Assembly: GCA_037127315.1 (NCBI GenBank)
Contig: JBBBDQ010000348.1
Coordinates: 488,501-552,500, forward strand
DNA length: 64,000 nucleotides
Direction of reading: 5' to 3'
Source: Ascarosepion bandense
Taxonomy: Eukaryota > Mollusca > Cephalopoda > Sepiida > Sepiidae
How positions within the stretch are numbered: the stretch's first letter is position 1; every line of letters starts with the position of its first letter. A model generated the notes under the pieces. That model did no database searches and was not told the origin of the DNA. It saw only the letters and a program-made list of their open reading frames with translations. Shown piece after piece: positions 30,125 to 40,844 of this stretch. The position numbers and the translations under genes are program-made.

Positions 30125-30885
30125 TATTTTCTGTGTCTCTTCAGAGCATGAGCAATCATGACTCTCCATAACGTCCAGTCTAAACAATTTTTGTCCTTTT
30201 ATTATCTCTTTTAGTCCTTATGCCCTTTGATTGCATAAACTTCAGTTTCCCTCTCTCTTCAGCATGCCAGGTGAGTGTCAAATTTTCCAAACCCTCTTTT
30301 CTCATTAGAGTCCCTGAAAATGCTATTGTCACTTCTGATTGTAAGTACAAGTCCTTTTTGTTTCCATTTTACTTAAAACCTCTTCATTTCTCACATGCTT
30401 CAACACTCTCAACATCACATCACTTTCACTTCAAGTATCCTCGTTATCTATGAGAAAAATGACCAGCATTTACTGCCAGATAAAAGAATTGATATAGCAG
30501 TTCATCAATTGTTTTATTTGCTTCTATTGAAATTTTCCTGTTTCTTAATACTTTGCTTAGCTTTTGGATGATACCTTTGCTATTCCAATGTACCTCTGGA
30601 TTTCTATGCAGTAAATTCTTTTATAATGCTTTCCAAATATTGAAACCTCTGTACTTGCTTAATTTTTGAATCTCCACCACTTTGTAGTGTGCATATTGTG
30701 CTGTTCCACCTGCCAGTGGCAATCTATTTTGTCTTCTTACAATTTATGATAAATTTCTTTTCAAGTTTCCTTTGTCTAAAAGTTTCTGCAGTTTTCTTTC
30801 TCTGTCAACACATTGTCATCTGCATATCTTGTGTCAACCAATAATAAATCCTGACAGGACTTCTACTTCTCTTAAGATGGCTTAA
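30125..30885 (-). mobile_element. RTE-type LINE fragment
   Basis: The minus strand covers the ADD-box region (CATCTGCATATCTTGTGTCA on +, 30829) to the 3' end (GAGCATGAGCAATCATGACT, 30144). Diverged; no frame survives. Segment order equals the 46.5-kb copy. Confidence 0.65.
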
Positions 30886-31194
30886 AAGTCAAGTTTATTT
30901 TTACATAATAATTAGTTACAATTTTAATTTGTAATTCTTCACTCTCCCATGACTAATGATAACAAACCTTATTTGTATTGATATTTCTTTTTTTTGTATT
31001 GAAAATAGATGTCTAGTCTGATGTAGTCATACAAACTAGAACTTCTGCTAATATCAATGCGTATTAAAGCCAACTATAGTACAAAACTAGGGAGCCAATT
31101 GCAAAATCATGGTTTTCATTTAGGCTTGAATACTGTCTCTGAAAATAGGTAAAGTTGAGACTGTTGTCATTGTAGTGATAGCATTATTTTTTCA
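30886..31194. other. AT-rich stretch without recognised element
   Basis: No supported feature. Confidence 0.35.
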
Positions 31195-31625
31195 TAATTA
31201 TTGTACCCCAAGCAAGACAGAAATGCCACTGGTGTACAAGGGGGTTACAATGAGAGAATAAAAATGGTACAAGAGATGTTAAAGAAAAGATAAGAGATGG
31301 ATGGGAATCAAGTGGATAAAAGATGGCAATTGACATTGCATTTAAACTTTTAGAGATTGTGGCTACTTGGGTGTTGAAGAAAAGATAAGAGATGGATGAG
31401 AATCAAGGAGATAAAAGATGGCAATTGACGTTACATTTAAACTTTTGGAGATTGTAGTTATCAGGTAAACAAACAAATGGAAGTGAGTTCCACAAATGGG
31501 AAATGCAAGAAAAGAAACTATTAGAGCAGAAGAGGAGGTTACATTTAACTATTTTGATGGTAAAAGGGTGGAAGCTTGATGCTAAACTAGTAGCACAATT
31601 AAATACACATGGTCGGAGTACCAGT
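31195..31625 (-). mobile_element. LINE-A 3' end with 95-bp duplication
   Basis: Minus strand from the TTRLAS block to the 3' terminus (TACCCCAAGCAAGACAG on +, 31205). Marker AAGAAAAGATAAGAGATGG appears at 31282 and 31377, giving a 95-bp direct duplication in the 3' coding/UTR junction. Confidence 0.8.
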
Positions 31626-31639
31626 GTTTGTTATTTATT

Positions 31640-32030
31640 ATTATGCTTGCATATTATATAATGCCAATCATCTTGGCAGTGAATACTGGACAATCTTCTC
31701 ACAGATGAAGAAAAATCAAAATGTGAGTCTACAGAAGGATGCTGAGAATGCCATGGACTGTATATATAACCAGTGGCAAAGTTTTAAAGAAAATGAAAAA
31801 AAAAAGTACATTTATACTTGATATCAGAAAGAGAGAGCTGGAATTTTAGAGTATATAATGAGGTAAGAGAGCTTAGAAAGTTTGGCACTCACTTGACACA
31901 CTGAAAGCAAGGTGGCAGAGGAAAACAGTGCATAATTTGCTTGATATGCTTGTGCAAACGGATGGTAGAGTTTGAGAGAGATAACAAAATGTCAAAGTGT
32001 ACTAAGAGTTACAAAGGCAGTGTTTTCTCC
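31640..32030 (+). pseudogene. RTE-type LINE C-terminal remnant
   Basis: LGSEYWTIFSQMKK (about 31671-31712; family YGSECWT) and LQKDAENAMDCIY (equivalent to FYRRMLRISW) are readable, then KRELEF-like residues after a frameshift near 31826. Heavily decayed. Confidence 0.55.
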
Positions 32031-32034
32031 TTTT

Positions 32035-32330
32035 TGAAGGCACCCAAACCACTTTTCTACCATCCATTTACATAAGCTTGTCAGATAGATGGCTTGTTGC
32101 TTTCACCAATATCTCTCTTGACCACAATATGTCATATGAAGGTTAATCTTACCAAGCCCACCTTCCTCATTATGCCACTTTCTTATTCTAAGCATAAGCA
32201 TTCATTTTGTTTCCATTTTCTATAAAAATTCCTCATTGCTGACTTACTGTTATCATAAAACTTTCAGTATCTTTTTACAGAATCACATTTTTAATACCTA
32301 GATTTATTTTATCCGTGGTGCAATTGTCCA
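32035..32330 (-). mobile_element. RTE-type LINE 3' remnant
   Basis: Opposite in orientation to the preceding copy, so the two form a tail-to-tail junction near 32032. Markers on +: CATAAGCTTGTCAG, CCCACCTTCCTCATTATGCC, TTCATTTTGTTTCCATTTTC. Confidence 0.5.
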
Positions 32331-32582
32331 ACATTAATTATTATTTAAGAGGATGTGTATATATATATATATTTTCCAAAATAAAAATAAAAACAGTAAA
32401 AGGTAAAATCAGTTATTAAAAATCACCTGAAGATACCACTCATGGTAGAAACCTAGGTCGCATAATCACTTGTTTACAAATGGAAAATATTCAAAAGTTC
32501 TACAATATAATAGTATTGAACACTTTTTTATACAAATGTACACTGGTCAAACCCTATTGTGGCCAAGTAAGTATTAAACGAT

Positions 32583-32615
<33 letters not shown>

Positions 32616-32654
32616 AACAGTGTTGGCAACCACAAAGACACTCACAAATCATTT
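32331..32654. other. AT-rich, with (TA)n tract
   Basis: (TA)n at about 32586-32612 borders the palindrome that follows; a shorter one is at 32347-32362. Confidence 0.5.
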
Positions 32655-32822
32655 CAAAAGATTAACAGAATATTTTAGTTTTTAGAATTTCTTCATGTGT
32701 AGTGTAAAATCACGAGATATTAAAATGAAGAAAATGGTCAAATTCCCTTCATTTTAATATCTCGTGACTTTGCACTACACATGAAGAAATTCTAAAAACT
32801 AAAATATTCTGTTAATCTTTTG

Positions 32823-32850
<28 letters not shown>
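32655..32850. repeat. 76-bp-arm palindrome bordered by (TA)n
   Basis: Arm 32655-32730 is the reverse complement of 32747-32822 with two mismatches and a 16-bp loop; (TA)n flanks it at 32586-32612 and 32823-32850. It contains no hammerhead core on inspection. Likely a small foldback element. Confidence 0.9.
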
Positions 32851-32853
<3 letters not shown>

Positions 32854-32999
32854 CAGGACTCTTTACTTTGTTTCTAATTGTGGTATGATCCATTTTCACT
32901 ATTAATGGATCTGTCCTAAACACATATATTCAGGAGAAGTCTGCTGATGTTCAGAGTTTATTAAAGTTTACTGTTAAGCTCGTACTTATTGTCTGAAAC

Positions 33000-33320
33000 A
33001 ATTCTACTAGTAATACGAAGCTTTTCCATACCTCAAAATTATTTCTAAAACTGTTTCTTTGCTCATCCAAAGCATATTTGGATTTTAGTGCAACATTATC
33101 TGTTCTGAGTTAAAACACCTTATGAGATAGTTAAACTTTTGTACTTGCTTTCTTTTGACATCTCAAATTTGTAACTCACATCTTGGGCTTTTCTTCTTGA
33201 TTTTTTGTCTTCTTGCAGTTTTTCTTTTTTTATACCTTGTCCAGAATTCTTGTAATTTTTTTTCTGTGATAGTTATTGACACTGTCATCTGCATATCATT
33301 TATTGTTAAGACTGACTTGT
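33000..33320 (-). mobile_element. RTE-type LINE fragment
   Basis: On +, GTACTTGCTTTCTTTTGACA...CATCTTGGGCTTTTC corresponds to the QKFKYLG / IKQVQ segment, and GACACTGTCATCTGCATATC (33280) to the ADDT box. Diverged. Confidence 0.55.
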
Positions 33321-33325
33321 CATTT

Positions 33326-33588
33326 ATTATTATTATTATTATGTCATTTTTCATCATATTTCGATTTCTGCTTTGGTCTCACTACCAACCAAGTCTGCGG
33401 GGAGACCTAAGGCAGGTAGTGGCGTGTTGTTATGGCTCCATTTCATGTTTTTCTATCTTCCCTATCATCCCCAGCATTACATAGATAAAGTTTTCCTTAG
33501 TGTGTGGGCTGTACTTAATAAGACAATTTTTTGTATATCTCTTAAGCTGGGGTTTCCAGGGATTCTTTCAATGTGTTGTTTTGTTCCA

Positions 33589-33623
<35 letters not shown>

Positions 33624-33968
33624 GAATAATAATAATAGTAATAATAACAACAATAAAAATAAAAAAGAGAAAAAAATGTGGAAACTGAAAACAAGAATCA
33701 TGCCAGTGATAGTAGGTGCACATGGAATGATAAAAAATGGAGCAAAACCACACATTGAAAGAATCCCTGGAAAACCCAGCTTAAGAGAGATACAAAATTT
33801 TTCTTGTTAAGTACAGCCCACACATTAAGGAGAACTTTGTCTATATATCGCTAGGGATGAAGGGGAGATTTAAAAAAAAAAGCATGAAATGGGCCTTCCA
33901 ACAGACTTGGTAGGAAGTGCGACCATAGCAGAAATCAAAGTATGATGAAAAATGACAACAACAATAAT
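33326..33968. repeat. Large inverted repeat of LINE-C 3' ends
   Basis: The left arm (33341-33595, minus-sense LINE) and right arm (33731-33958, plus-sense) are inverted copies at roughly 85-90% by eye; the right arm lacks about 36 bp. The ends outside and the centre are (ATT)n/(AAT)n, the tail of the element. Each arm is a LINE C-terminus: IKNGTKQHIERIPGNPSLRD then VLLSTAHTLRKTLSM on the left (stop at 33477), and MPVIVGAHGMIKNGAKPHIE on the right with stops after it. Confidence 0.8.
33477..33595 (-). pseudogene. LINE-C reverse transcriptase C-terminus
   Basis: The last ~38 codons of a LINE ORF (HIERIPGNPSLRDIQKIVLL, STAHTLRKTLSM, stop). This tail (VVGALG...IPG...LGTAHILRK) is common at the C-terminus of several animal LINE reverse transcriptases; the clade is not determined. 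The upstream part is replaced by the (ATT)n junction. Confidence 0.6.
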
Positions 33969-34889
33969 GCTAATAATAATATTAATAAAAATAATAGAAA
34001 AGCAAAAACAACAAGCACTGTTCCACAGTGGTAGTGATAATACTGTCAGGCTTAGCATCTACTAATATTTATTATTATTATTAATATTAGTATTATTAGT
34101 ATAGATGTGATGCTTTTTATCATGAATCTTATTCTATTTCTCTATCTTGGTACCAATCTTCATTCACCCAGCCGACTAATTGGCATCAGTCAGCACATTT
34201 TTCATCTCAAAACGAAACTTAATAAAAAAAATGAAATAAAAATCATGCTACTTATGATAACTGTTCAGTCTTCCTCCTTCCCCCTCTTCCTACCCCCTCC
34301 TTCTCCAAGGCATTCAGACGTTTACTTTGTGTTCTTGTGAGATGAAACTGCCTATTTGTTTTTTGTTAGCACCACCAGCATCCTCGTAAAGCAAGCTTTT
34401 GTTCCTTTCTCATCTTTTATTCCATAATGCAGTCTTTCATTTCTCTTTTCCATAAAGCATTCTCTGATTGCTTCATCCTATAAAGTGAGTTTTATTCTCT
34501 ATGGCTGCCATAAGAGCAGTTATCATTATTTTTTCTCATTTTTATTGCTCATAACAAACTCACTTCTTAACTTCCATACCCCATAAAAGATGTCGGATAA
34601 TTTCCAACAGAGACAAGTGCCATTGCTTCCTACTTGTTCAGTTTGTGCCATTGATTAAGGGAACCAAAGGGAAAGGTTGAGGCATGTCTCATAAAAGCCT
34701 TACAGCAATTGTTGTTTTATGAGGCAAGAATGACATTACCTGAGAGAAAGAAGGTTTGTTTAGTTCTTTTAGAAAAACAACACATCTTTGCTCTTTTCAG
34801 AGGTATGTTTGGCAAAAATTAAGATGGGAGAAAAATATGAGTAGAAATGTGATAATGGATGACAAGCATCCCTATTACTACTAATTTAT
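33969..34889. other. AT-rich stretch; short (ATT)n/(TTA)n
   Basis: (TTA)n at about 34063-34100. The rest has no supported gene or family; plus frame 34107-34340 is not recognisable. Confidence 0.4.
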
Positions 34890-35100
34890 AAAAGTGCCAG
34901 GATCTAGTTGATTATGACTCTCCACACATTCCTCTTTATTATCTGTAAATGGTCATGTATTCTTGGGAGAGTTGGGGGAATGGTTTCCAAAACCTATTAG
35001 AAAAGTTTTATTTAAAAAGTTTTAAATTCAAAGTTTACCATTCCTTAAACAAGTTGCCACCAAAGTCTATCTTGCTATTTAACCTAGGGATGCATGGTTC
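34890..35100 (-). mobile_element. RTE-type LINE 3' remnant
   Basis: GTTGATTATGACTCTCCACA CATTCC on + (34907) matches the family terminus; similarity fades past about 35090. Confidence 0.4.
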
Positions 35101-35134
35101 CCTTTTTTGTTATACTATCCACACATTCGATATC

Positions 35135-35137
<3 letters not shown>

Positions 35138-35174
<37 letters not shown>
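35138..35174. repeat. (TA)n microsatellite
   Basis: About 18 TA units directly abutting the palindrome at 35176. Confidence 0.95.
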
Positions 35175-35175
<1 letters not shown>

Positions 35176-35177
<2 letters not shown>

Positions 35178-35277
35178 TTATTTAGAATTTATAACATAAA
35201 TATGTTATAATATTACTACAAAATAGCTATTTTGTAGTGATATTATAACATATTTATGTTATAAATTCTAAACAAAT
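35176..35277. repeat. Perfectly centred palindrome, 51-bp arms
   Basis: 35176-35226 is the reverse complement of 35227-35277 with two mismatches and no spacer. Adjacent (TA)n on the left. A cruciform or hairpin could form; it may be a foldback relative of 32655-32822, though the sequences differ. Confidence 0.85.
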
Positions 35278-35352
35278 ATTATTTGCTCTACTTAGTATTG
35301 AGCATTTTTTAAGAATTGTGTTTCTTTGGATGTGGAATTTCATTTTGTCCAT

Positions 35353-35670
35353 CAATCAGTCAGTCAGTTAAGTGCCATACATGAGACATGCTTTGGGTGA
35401 TCATGTCTCAAAAGAGACACGACTGACTGGGCAGAAGATTATCCCACAGTAGGTTGCCATTGCTTTCTGTGGTAGATTGTTTGCCAGCCAAGGCTATAGA
35501 ACCCAGTCTTTCCTATTATTTAACCCATAATTGGAGGGAAGAGACAGATTAATACCTTTCCCAAAGGTATTTGTGCATAGGTAAATGCTAGGAATTCAAC
35601 TGGAATTCAAATTCGGCACCCCGATTTGTTGTTCCGAGTCAATATCCACTGCACCACAACGCACATCCAT
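35353..35670 (-). mobile_element. SINE-A, full-length with 12-bp target duplication
   Basis: Flanked by CATTTTGTCCAT at 35341-35352 and 35671-35682. Head, with A-box-like TGGTGCAGTGG, B-box-like GAATTTGAATTCC, body and 3' double hairpin are all present; loop CTTTTG in sense. The best-defined insertion in the window. Confidence 0.95.
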
Positions 35671-35716
35671 CATTTTGTCCATAACTAACCTCTACTCTGG
35701 TATATATATATATATA

Positions 35717-36574
35717 ATTATTAACCAGTTATTGGTCAGAATTAAATTAGACTAGTACACAGTTGTATTAAAAAGTGATTAATGCATATATAATGTAGAG
35801 CTTCTAAATATTTTCATTCAGAAGTCAGTTGATTATGCAACCTTTGTTTTAACCTTTCAGAAGGGCTGAAATCAAAGTTATGTAATCAATTGACTTCCAA
35901 ATAAAAATATGTGTGTATTTGTTAAAAATTCAGCTATAAATAAAATATGCCTGTAAAATGATAATATGAATAAAGACAAAAGGTAAAACTTCTTTGCCGA
36001 TGCATTTTCTCCCTTGAGCAACTTTACCAAGGTGAATGTAAGTAATTTATTTTGAAACATAAATTTATAAATAGAGGTAAAGTGGAAGAAAAATATTTTT
36101 GTTTTCAAAATTTGAAGTTTAACAAAACTGAAAAATATTCTTAAAGCAAACTGCATAAATAAAGATAAACTATGAAGTGCAGTAAGTGATTTAATTTAAT
36201 GCCTAAAAACCAAAAGGAAGTAAATGTTATTATTATTTTTATTGAATTTTTATTTCTTATTGCTTATGTATATATTTATTTTTCATGTAATTGTTATTTA
36301 TTATTTTATTCTTATGTATTTATTTGATTGAAAGGTTTTGAGTTAAATATTTTCTTTTATTTACATGATGTTTTCCACCATTACATTTGCCATACATCAG
36401 TGATAATGAATTCTAAGAATGAATACAATAGATATTCATTCCAATTTGAACTAAGATGACAAAAAGACAATTTTTCAATTGACAGCTAACTTTATTAGTT
36501 TTGATTTTACTTATTCAAATTTGACATTTTTTTATTTATGAAGATAGATATTTAATATTTATTCCAAAGTTTTC
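35717..36574. other. AT-rich stretch without recognised element
   Basis: No supported feature on either strand. Confidence 0.4.
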
Positions 36575-37300
36575 TTAACTGGAATGACTATATCAAATCT
36601 ACAGCTAAATCCATTGCTTAGAAGGTTGGTTCTCTGTGCAGGGCCAGGAAGTTTTTCCCGTCTGAAACAATCCTGCCCATATACAAATCTACTATCTGCC
36701 CATGCATTGAATACTGCTGCCATATTTGGTTGGGTGCTCCTGCTATCCACCTTGGAGTCCTTGACAAAATTCAATGGAGAATCTGCAATGTGATCAGTCC
36801 CAACTTGATAGCTCGGGTAGAGTCAATTTCTCACCAGTGCAATGTGGCTACTCTGTGTATCTTCTACAAATACTTTCGTGGCTTCTGCTCCAATGAAATT
36901 AGCTCACTGGTGTCCCCTATATATGAATTTACTTGAGCCATGAGATTAGCAACTAGGTCCCACCCCTTTACTGTGAAACCAATAAAATGCAAATGCAATT
37001 CTATTCCAGCTGCTTCTTTTCTTGCACTTCCTGCCTATGGAATTCCCTTCCATTTATTGCTCCCCCAACAGCTACAATCTCCAAGAATTTAAATGTAAAT
37101 CAATAGTCATCTCCTATCTCACTAACCTGCATCCTCTGTCACATGCTCTCATCTTATTTCTGCAGTATTCTCATCCCTCTCCTACCTGCTTCCTGACACC
37201 CACTTTATTTTGTCACTCTTTCTCATAACTTTCCTTCTATGTAACCCCCCGCAAAACAGTGGCAGTATAATGCCTTGCTTGGGGTGATACGATTATGAAA
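36575..37300 (+). pseudogene. LINE-A C-terminal RT and 3' end
   Basis: In one frame (36584-36793 and onward) the RT tail can be traced: a shifted frame gives GAPAIHLGVLDKIQWRICNV (36730) and CIFYKYFRGFCSNEISSL (36850). Ends at CTTGCTTGGGGTGATACGATT (about 37274) plus A-tail. Confidence 0.75.
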
Positions 37301-37489
37301 AAAAATTATTGCATTGTTTATAAAGAAAAGATAATATTAAAAAATTTAACCTTTACTATTTTCAGTATATTTCTTAAAAAGGTTAACTTTACTATAAATG
37401 TTCAGTTAACATTTTACTGATCATGCACTTGGTACAAATATACTACCAACACTTTTCATTGAGTCATTCCACTTTAGCCTGCTTACACT

Positions 37490-37870
37490 TGTTTTTAATT
37501 TCTATGTTTAGTACTCCTTCCCATTCTTTGGTATTGTTATGTGATATCCATCTCCTTATGTGGCAATGAATAGTGGACAACCTGCCCTTGGATGAGGAGA
37601 AACAGGAGGCAGCAGAAATATGGTTCCATGAATGAAGTGAGTAAGCAACAAGAAAATCTTAAAGCAAATCGCAACAGAAAGAACACTTTTACTCGAAATC
37701 AGGAAGTGGCAGTTGAAATTTCTTGGACACATAATGAGGAAAGAAAGTTTGAAAAACTCGACCATCACAAGGTATATTGAGGGAAAGTGGTATAAATGAA
37801 GGCAGCAAAACAATTACCTGACAAGCTTTTGTGAATGGTTGGCAGAAACTTTAGTGAAGGGAGAAATCTA
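37490..37870 (+). mobile_element. RTE-type LINE C-terminal remnant
   Basis: CAATGAATAGTGGACAAC matches the GSECWT region, and KRQLKFLGH-equivalent sequence lies near 37696-37735 (AAATCAGGAAGTGGCAGTTG). Frames broken. Confidence 0.5.
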
Positions 37871-37954
37871 TTTAATAGCTTTTGTTTTTTCTGCTGGTAG
37901 GTGAGCTGGTTTAGATTTTTAACGACTCATGGTTTTGTATTTAGAATTCTCCTG

Positions 37955-38145
37955 CTCCTAGACTGGTTGCCATCCAAAGCTATAGGATCCTGTCTGCCCT
38001 ACAATTTACTCAGAGCTAGGGAAAATAAGTGAATTCATACCTTTCTCAGGGACATTTGCATATATACGTGAATGTAATGAACCTGAATGGAATTAGAACT
38101 CAGATTCCTCAATCTGATCTACTGTCTGTTACTTCACTGTTCCTC
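37955..38145 (-). mobile_element. SINE-A remnant
   Basis: Head and body only: GACTGGTTGCCATCCAAAGC, CATACCTTTCTCAGGGACAT, then the diverged B-box segment; 3' hairpins absent. Confidence 0.5.
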
Positions 38146-38989
38146 AAAATGATAAGGGGACAAAAATAATGCAAGTGATTACCTGATACGATTTTGACTT
38201 TTAAATTTTTTAGATGAGTACAATCCTTAGTTAAAAAATCCCACCTAATTTAGGCTTTATTTTAGAATTTTCAACTCACTCATAAATATTCTAAAATTAT
38301 TTCTTTTCATAACAAGTGTTATAAAAAGACAAATATTTGTAAACATTTCTGTAAATTTTAAATTAATTATCATCTGATTGATTATTTTATTGGTACTATT
38401 ATTACCTGAATATTTCACTTTTTCATAACCAGAATATTTCACTTTGTTTAGTTTCAGAAGAAATGAAAATCTCTTGTGAAAATATCTTACTGAATGAGAA
38501 AATTCTTAATTCTTAAAATTATCATCAAATCTCACCAATCCATGCATGTGATCAGATAATGAATCTCCTTTCATCCTGTCCAATGCTCTAACCATCCAGG
38601 TATCTTCAGGGATAAGTGCCAGATGACATGTGGTTGTAAGCCAAAATGAAACAAGCAGACAAAGTAACGAGTTCTTATAAACATTCACTGTTTCATTTGA
38701 TGATTCCCAGTCGCTCTTTGTCAAGATGACTTGTGAAAAGCATTTCTGTTGGCCAACACTATAGAACCATCAGTGTCCATGTTGAGCCTTGTCAGGAGCC
38801 GTGAGGAACACAGCTGTATCTTGTTAGCCATGTATAAGTGCTTGGCAAGTCTTCAGGTTGTCCAACGAAAGGAAATTTAGTATGGCTGGTTTGAGCCATT
38901 TTGGCCAATCTCAGCAGCCAAGACAGTTGGCGTCTTTGGGCATCTTGGTAGTAAAAGGGTTTAATGAAATAAAGAGGTGAATGAGGTGA
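38146..38989. other. Unique sequence
   Basis: 38700-38960 is somewhat GC-richer and not assignable to a family; no coding signal on either strand. The remainder is AT-rich. Confidence 0.35.
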
Positions 38990-39034
38990 ATGAAAGAAGA
39001 CAGTGTCTTGATGAATGGGAACTGAAATAATGGT

Positions 39035-39081
<47 letters not shown>

Positions 39082-39138
39082 AAATTATGGTTTAGTTGAG
39101 TAGGTGGGAGGGTATAGCGAAAATAATCAAGGGGGAAC

Positions 39139-39186
<48 letters not shown>

Positions 39187-39735
39187 AAAGGGTGAAAAGG
39201 TGAGAAAAAAGGAATTTTTGCCTATGATAAATAAATAATAAAAAAGAAGGACAGTCAAAGAAAGAAAGACAAAGAAGAAGGAAAAGAAAAAAGACAGACA
39301 ATCTAAGAATGAAAAAAAAAAGACAGTTGAAGAAAGGAAGCAGTAAGCAGCTTGGGTTTAATAGAAAGATATGTGATAAAAGAATTTTAGTCCAGAACAA
39401 GAAAGAAAGAAAAATAGAAAAAAAAGAAAGAAAAAAGAAAGAAAAATAATGTGAAGTACAGTAGAAAGAGATAAAGAGAAGGTGTAGAAAGGGAAATGAA
39501 GAATATAGGAATGAAAAAGAAAAAAATAATAGTGAAAGAAAAACTCTGGTAAAGATGGAAAGAAAAACAGCAGGAAAGAGTGAAAAAGAAGAATTAAAGG
39601 AAAAGTTAAAAAATGTTTAATGAAGGGCAAAAAGAAAGATTACAAGAAAAATTGAAGAAAGGATAAGAAGAATGCATAAGAGAAAGTTAAAAAGAAAGAA
39701 ATGAGGAAAAGAAGAAAGAAGAAAAAAGATTTGTC
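38990..39735. repeat. Polypurine region with (GAAA)n microsatellites
   Basis: Runs of AAAG/GAAA at about 39041-39082 and 39140-39188 within ~700 bp of A/G-rich + strand. Minus frames rich in Phe, Leu and Ser are artefacts. It ends where a SINE-B tail begins. Confidence 0.9.
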
Positions 39736-39739
39736 TATA

Positions 39740-40000
39740 TTTCTGAGATGAGGTAGTATTTACAGTATTTACATTATTCGCACTATTGTCCTCATCTTTG
39801 TTGCCATTTTTACGTTTCGGCCGCTGCACCCTCCAGACTTCATCAGGTGCTAGGAATTTTGAACCAAAACCTTTATTACAATCACTGGGGTATATCATTG
39901 TGATTCCTTGCATAAAGCCTTGATTGGAAGCCTCATGAGTTATCTCCCTCTAATTGAGCTCTGGATCAAGTTACAGGAACTAATCAATGTCTAACCAAGT
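39740..40000 (-). mobile_element. SINE-B (left member of head-to-head pair)
   Basis: Minus sense: head remnant, body (TTTATGCAAGGAATCACAAT), and a 3' module with CTGATGA at about 39838-39844 and GAAAC at about 39813-39817; stem II is weakened (GUCUG versus CGGCC). The tail ends CTCATCTCAGAAATATAGAC. Confidence 0.7.
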
Positions 40001-40159
40001 TCTTGAAACTTGACCCAAAGTGTTGTGAGTTCAATAACAAGCTACAGCAGTGGTGAACAAGTAACTTGCAGGGTTAGAGGAAGATAACTCATGACTTCCA
40101 ACGGAGGCTTTATGCAAGGAATGAGGATGATATACCCCAGTGATTGTAATAAAGGGTTT

Positions 40160-40545
40160 GGTTCAAAATTCCTAGTACCTGAAGAAGGCCGGAGCATACA
40201 AAGGCCGAAACATTGTACAAATGGCAACAAAGATGAGGACATTAATCCAAGTAATGTAAATAGTGTAAATACTACCTCATCTCAGAAGTATAGACAAAGG
40301 CTTCGGTATAAAATTTCTAGCACCTGAAGAAGACCGGAGTGTACAAGGGTTGAAACGTTGTACAAATGGCAATAAAGATGAGGACAATAGTCCAAATAAT
40401 GTAAATACTAACTCATCTCAGAAACATAGACAAAGAGTTCAGTTTGAAATTCCTACCACCTGAAGAAGGCTGGAGTGTACAATGGCCAAGACGTCATACA
40501 AAAAGATGAGGACATTAGTCTGAATAATGTAAATACTGTACAAGA
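40160..40545 (+). repeat. Three tandem SINE-B 3' modules (145 and 136 bp periods)
   Basis: CTGAAGA starts at 40179, 40324 and 40460. Each unit runs from a CCTAGCACCTGAAGAAGGCC-like start to AATGTAAATACTACCTCATC. The middle unit keeps GAAACGTTGTACAAATGGCA; the last has lost GAAA (CCAAGACG). Confidence 0.85.
40175..40218 (+). ncRNA. Hammerhead-like core, SINE-B
   Basis: GTAC (40175-40178) can pair with GTAC (40215-40218) as stem I; CTGAAGA 40179-40185; one extra A; stem II GGCC/GGCC (40187-40190/40203-40206); GAAA 40207-40210; CA in place of a stem III; TT. The core is complete, but stem III is essentially absent (CG in the family), so only a dimer could be active, and the copy's C·A would weaken even that. 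Confidence 0.3.
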
Positions 40546-40844
40546 AAAAAAGAAATAAGAAAGACGAGAAAATCTCATGAATGACTGGAAGGAAAGATCC
40601 ATGGAAGGAAAGATCCATTTTAAAAAAAATGACAAGAAAAGGAATGACATTTTGAAGATTGCAAACATGAAACAAGGATGCTAGTTTCCTTAATTGCATT
40701 TTCTTTTCTTCTCTTAAGAGTGAATAAAGATGGACACTGGGCTAAGAAAGAGACATTATGGTAGCACTGAACAACATACGACACATGTCGAGATAAAAAT
40801 GGTTCTGCCCTTAAGCATTATAATATAAAAACAACTCTGTCGTG
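40546..40844. other. No recognised element
   Basis: Includes the duplicated 15-mer GGAAAGATCCATGGA / GGAAAGATCCATTTT near 40590-40620; nothing else. Confidence 0.4.

Larger units (their letters stand above)
40005..40545 (+). mobile_element. SINE-B with triplicated 3' module
   Basis: The plus copy starts in the head (TGACCCAAAGTGTTGTGAGT, B-box-like GAGTTCAATAAC) and continues through the body to the hammerhead-like module, which then occurs three times in tandem (next entry). With 39740-40000 it forms an inverted pair of ~250 bp per arm. Confidence 0.7.

Noticed and set aside
35353..35670. Possible tRNA gene on the minus strand (A and B boxes)
   Set aside because: The boxes belong to a SINE head: no cloverleaf with a paired acceptor stem, and the unit is repeated with a 12-bp target duplication. 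The same applies to the other SINE heads.
39092..39913. Three long minus-strand Phe/Leu/Ser frames
   Set aside because: Translation of (GAAA)n-rich polypurine DNA and a SINE-B tail.
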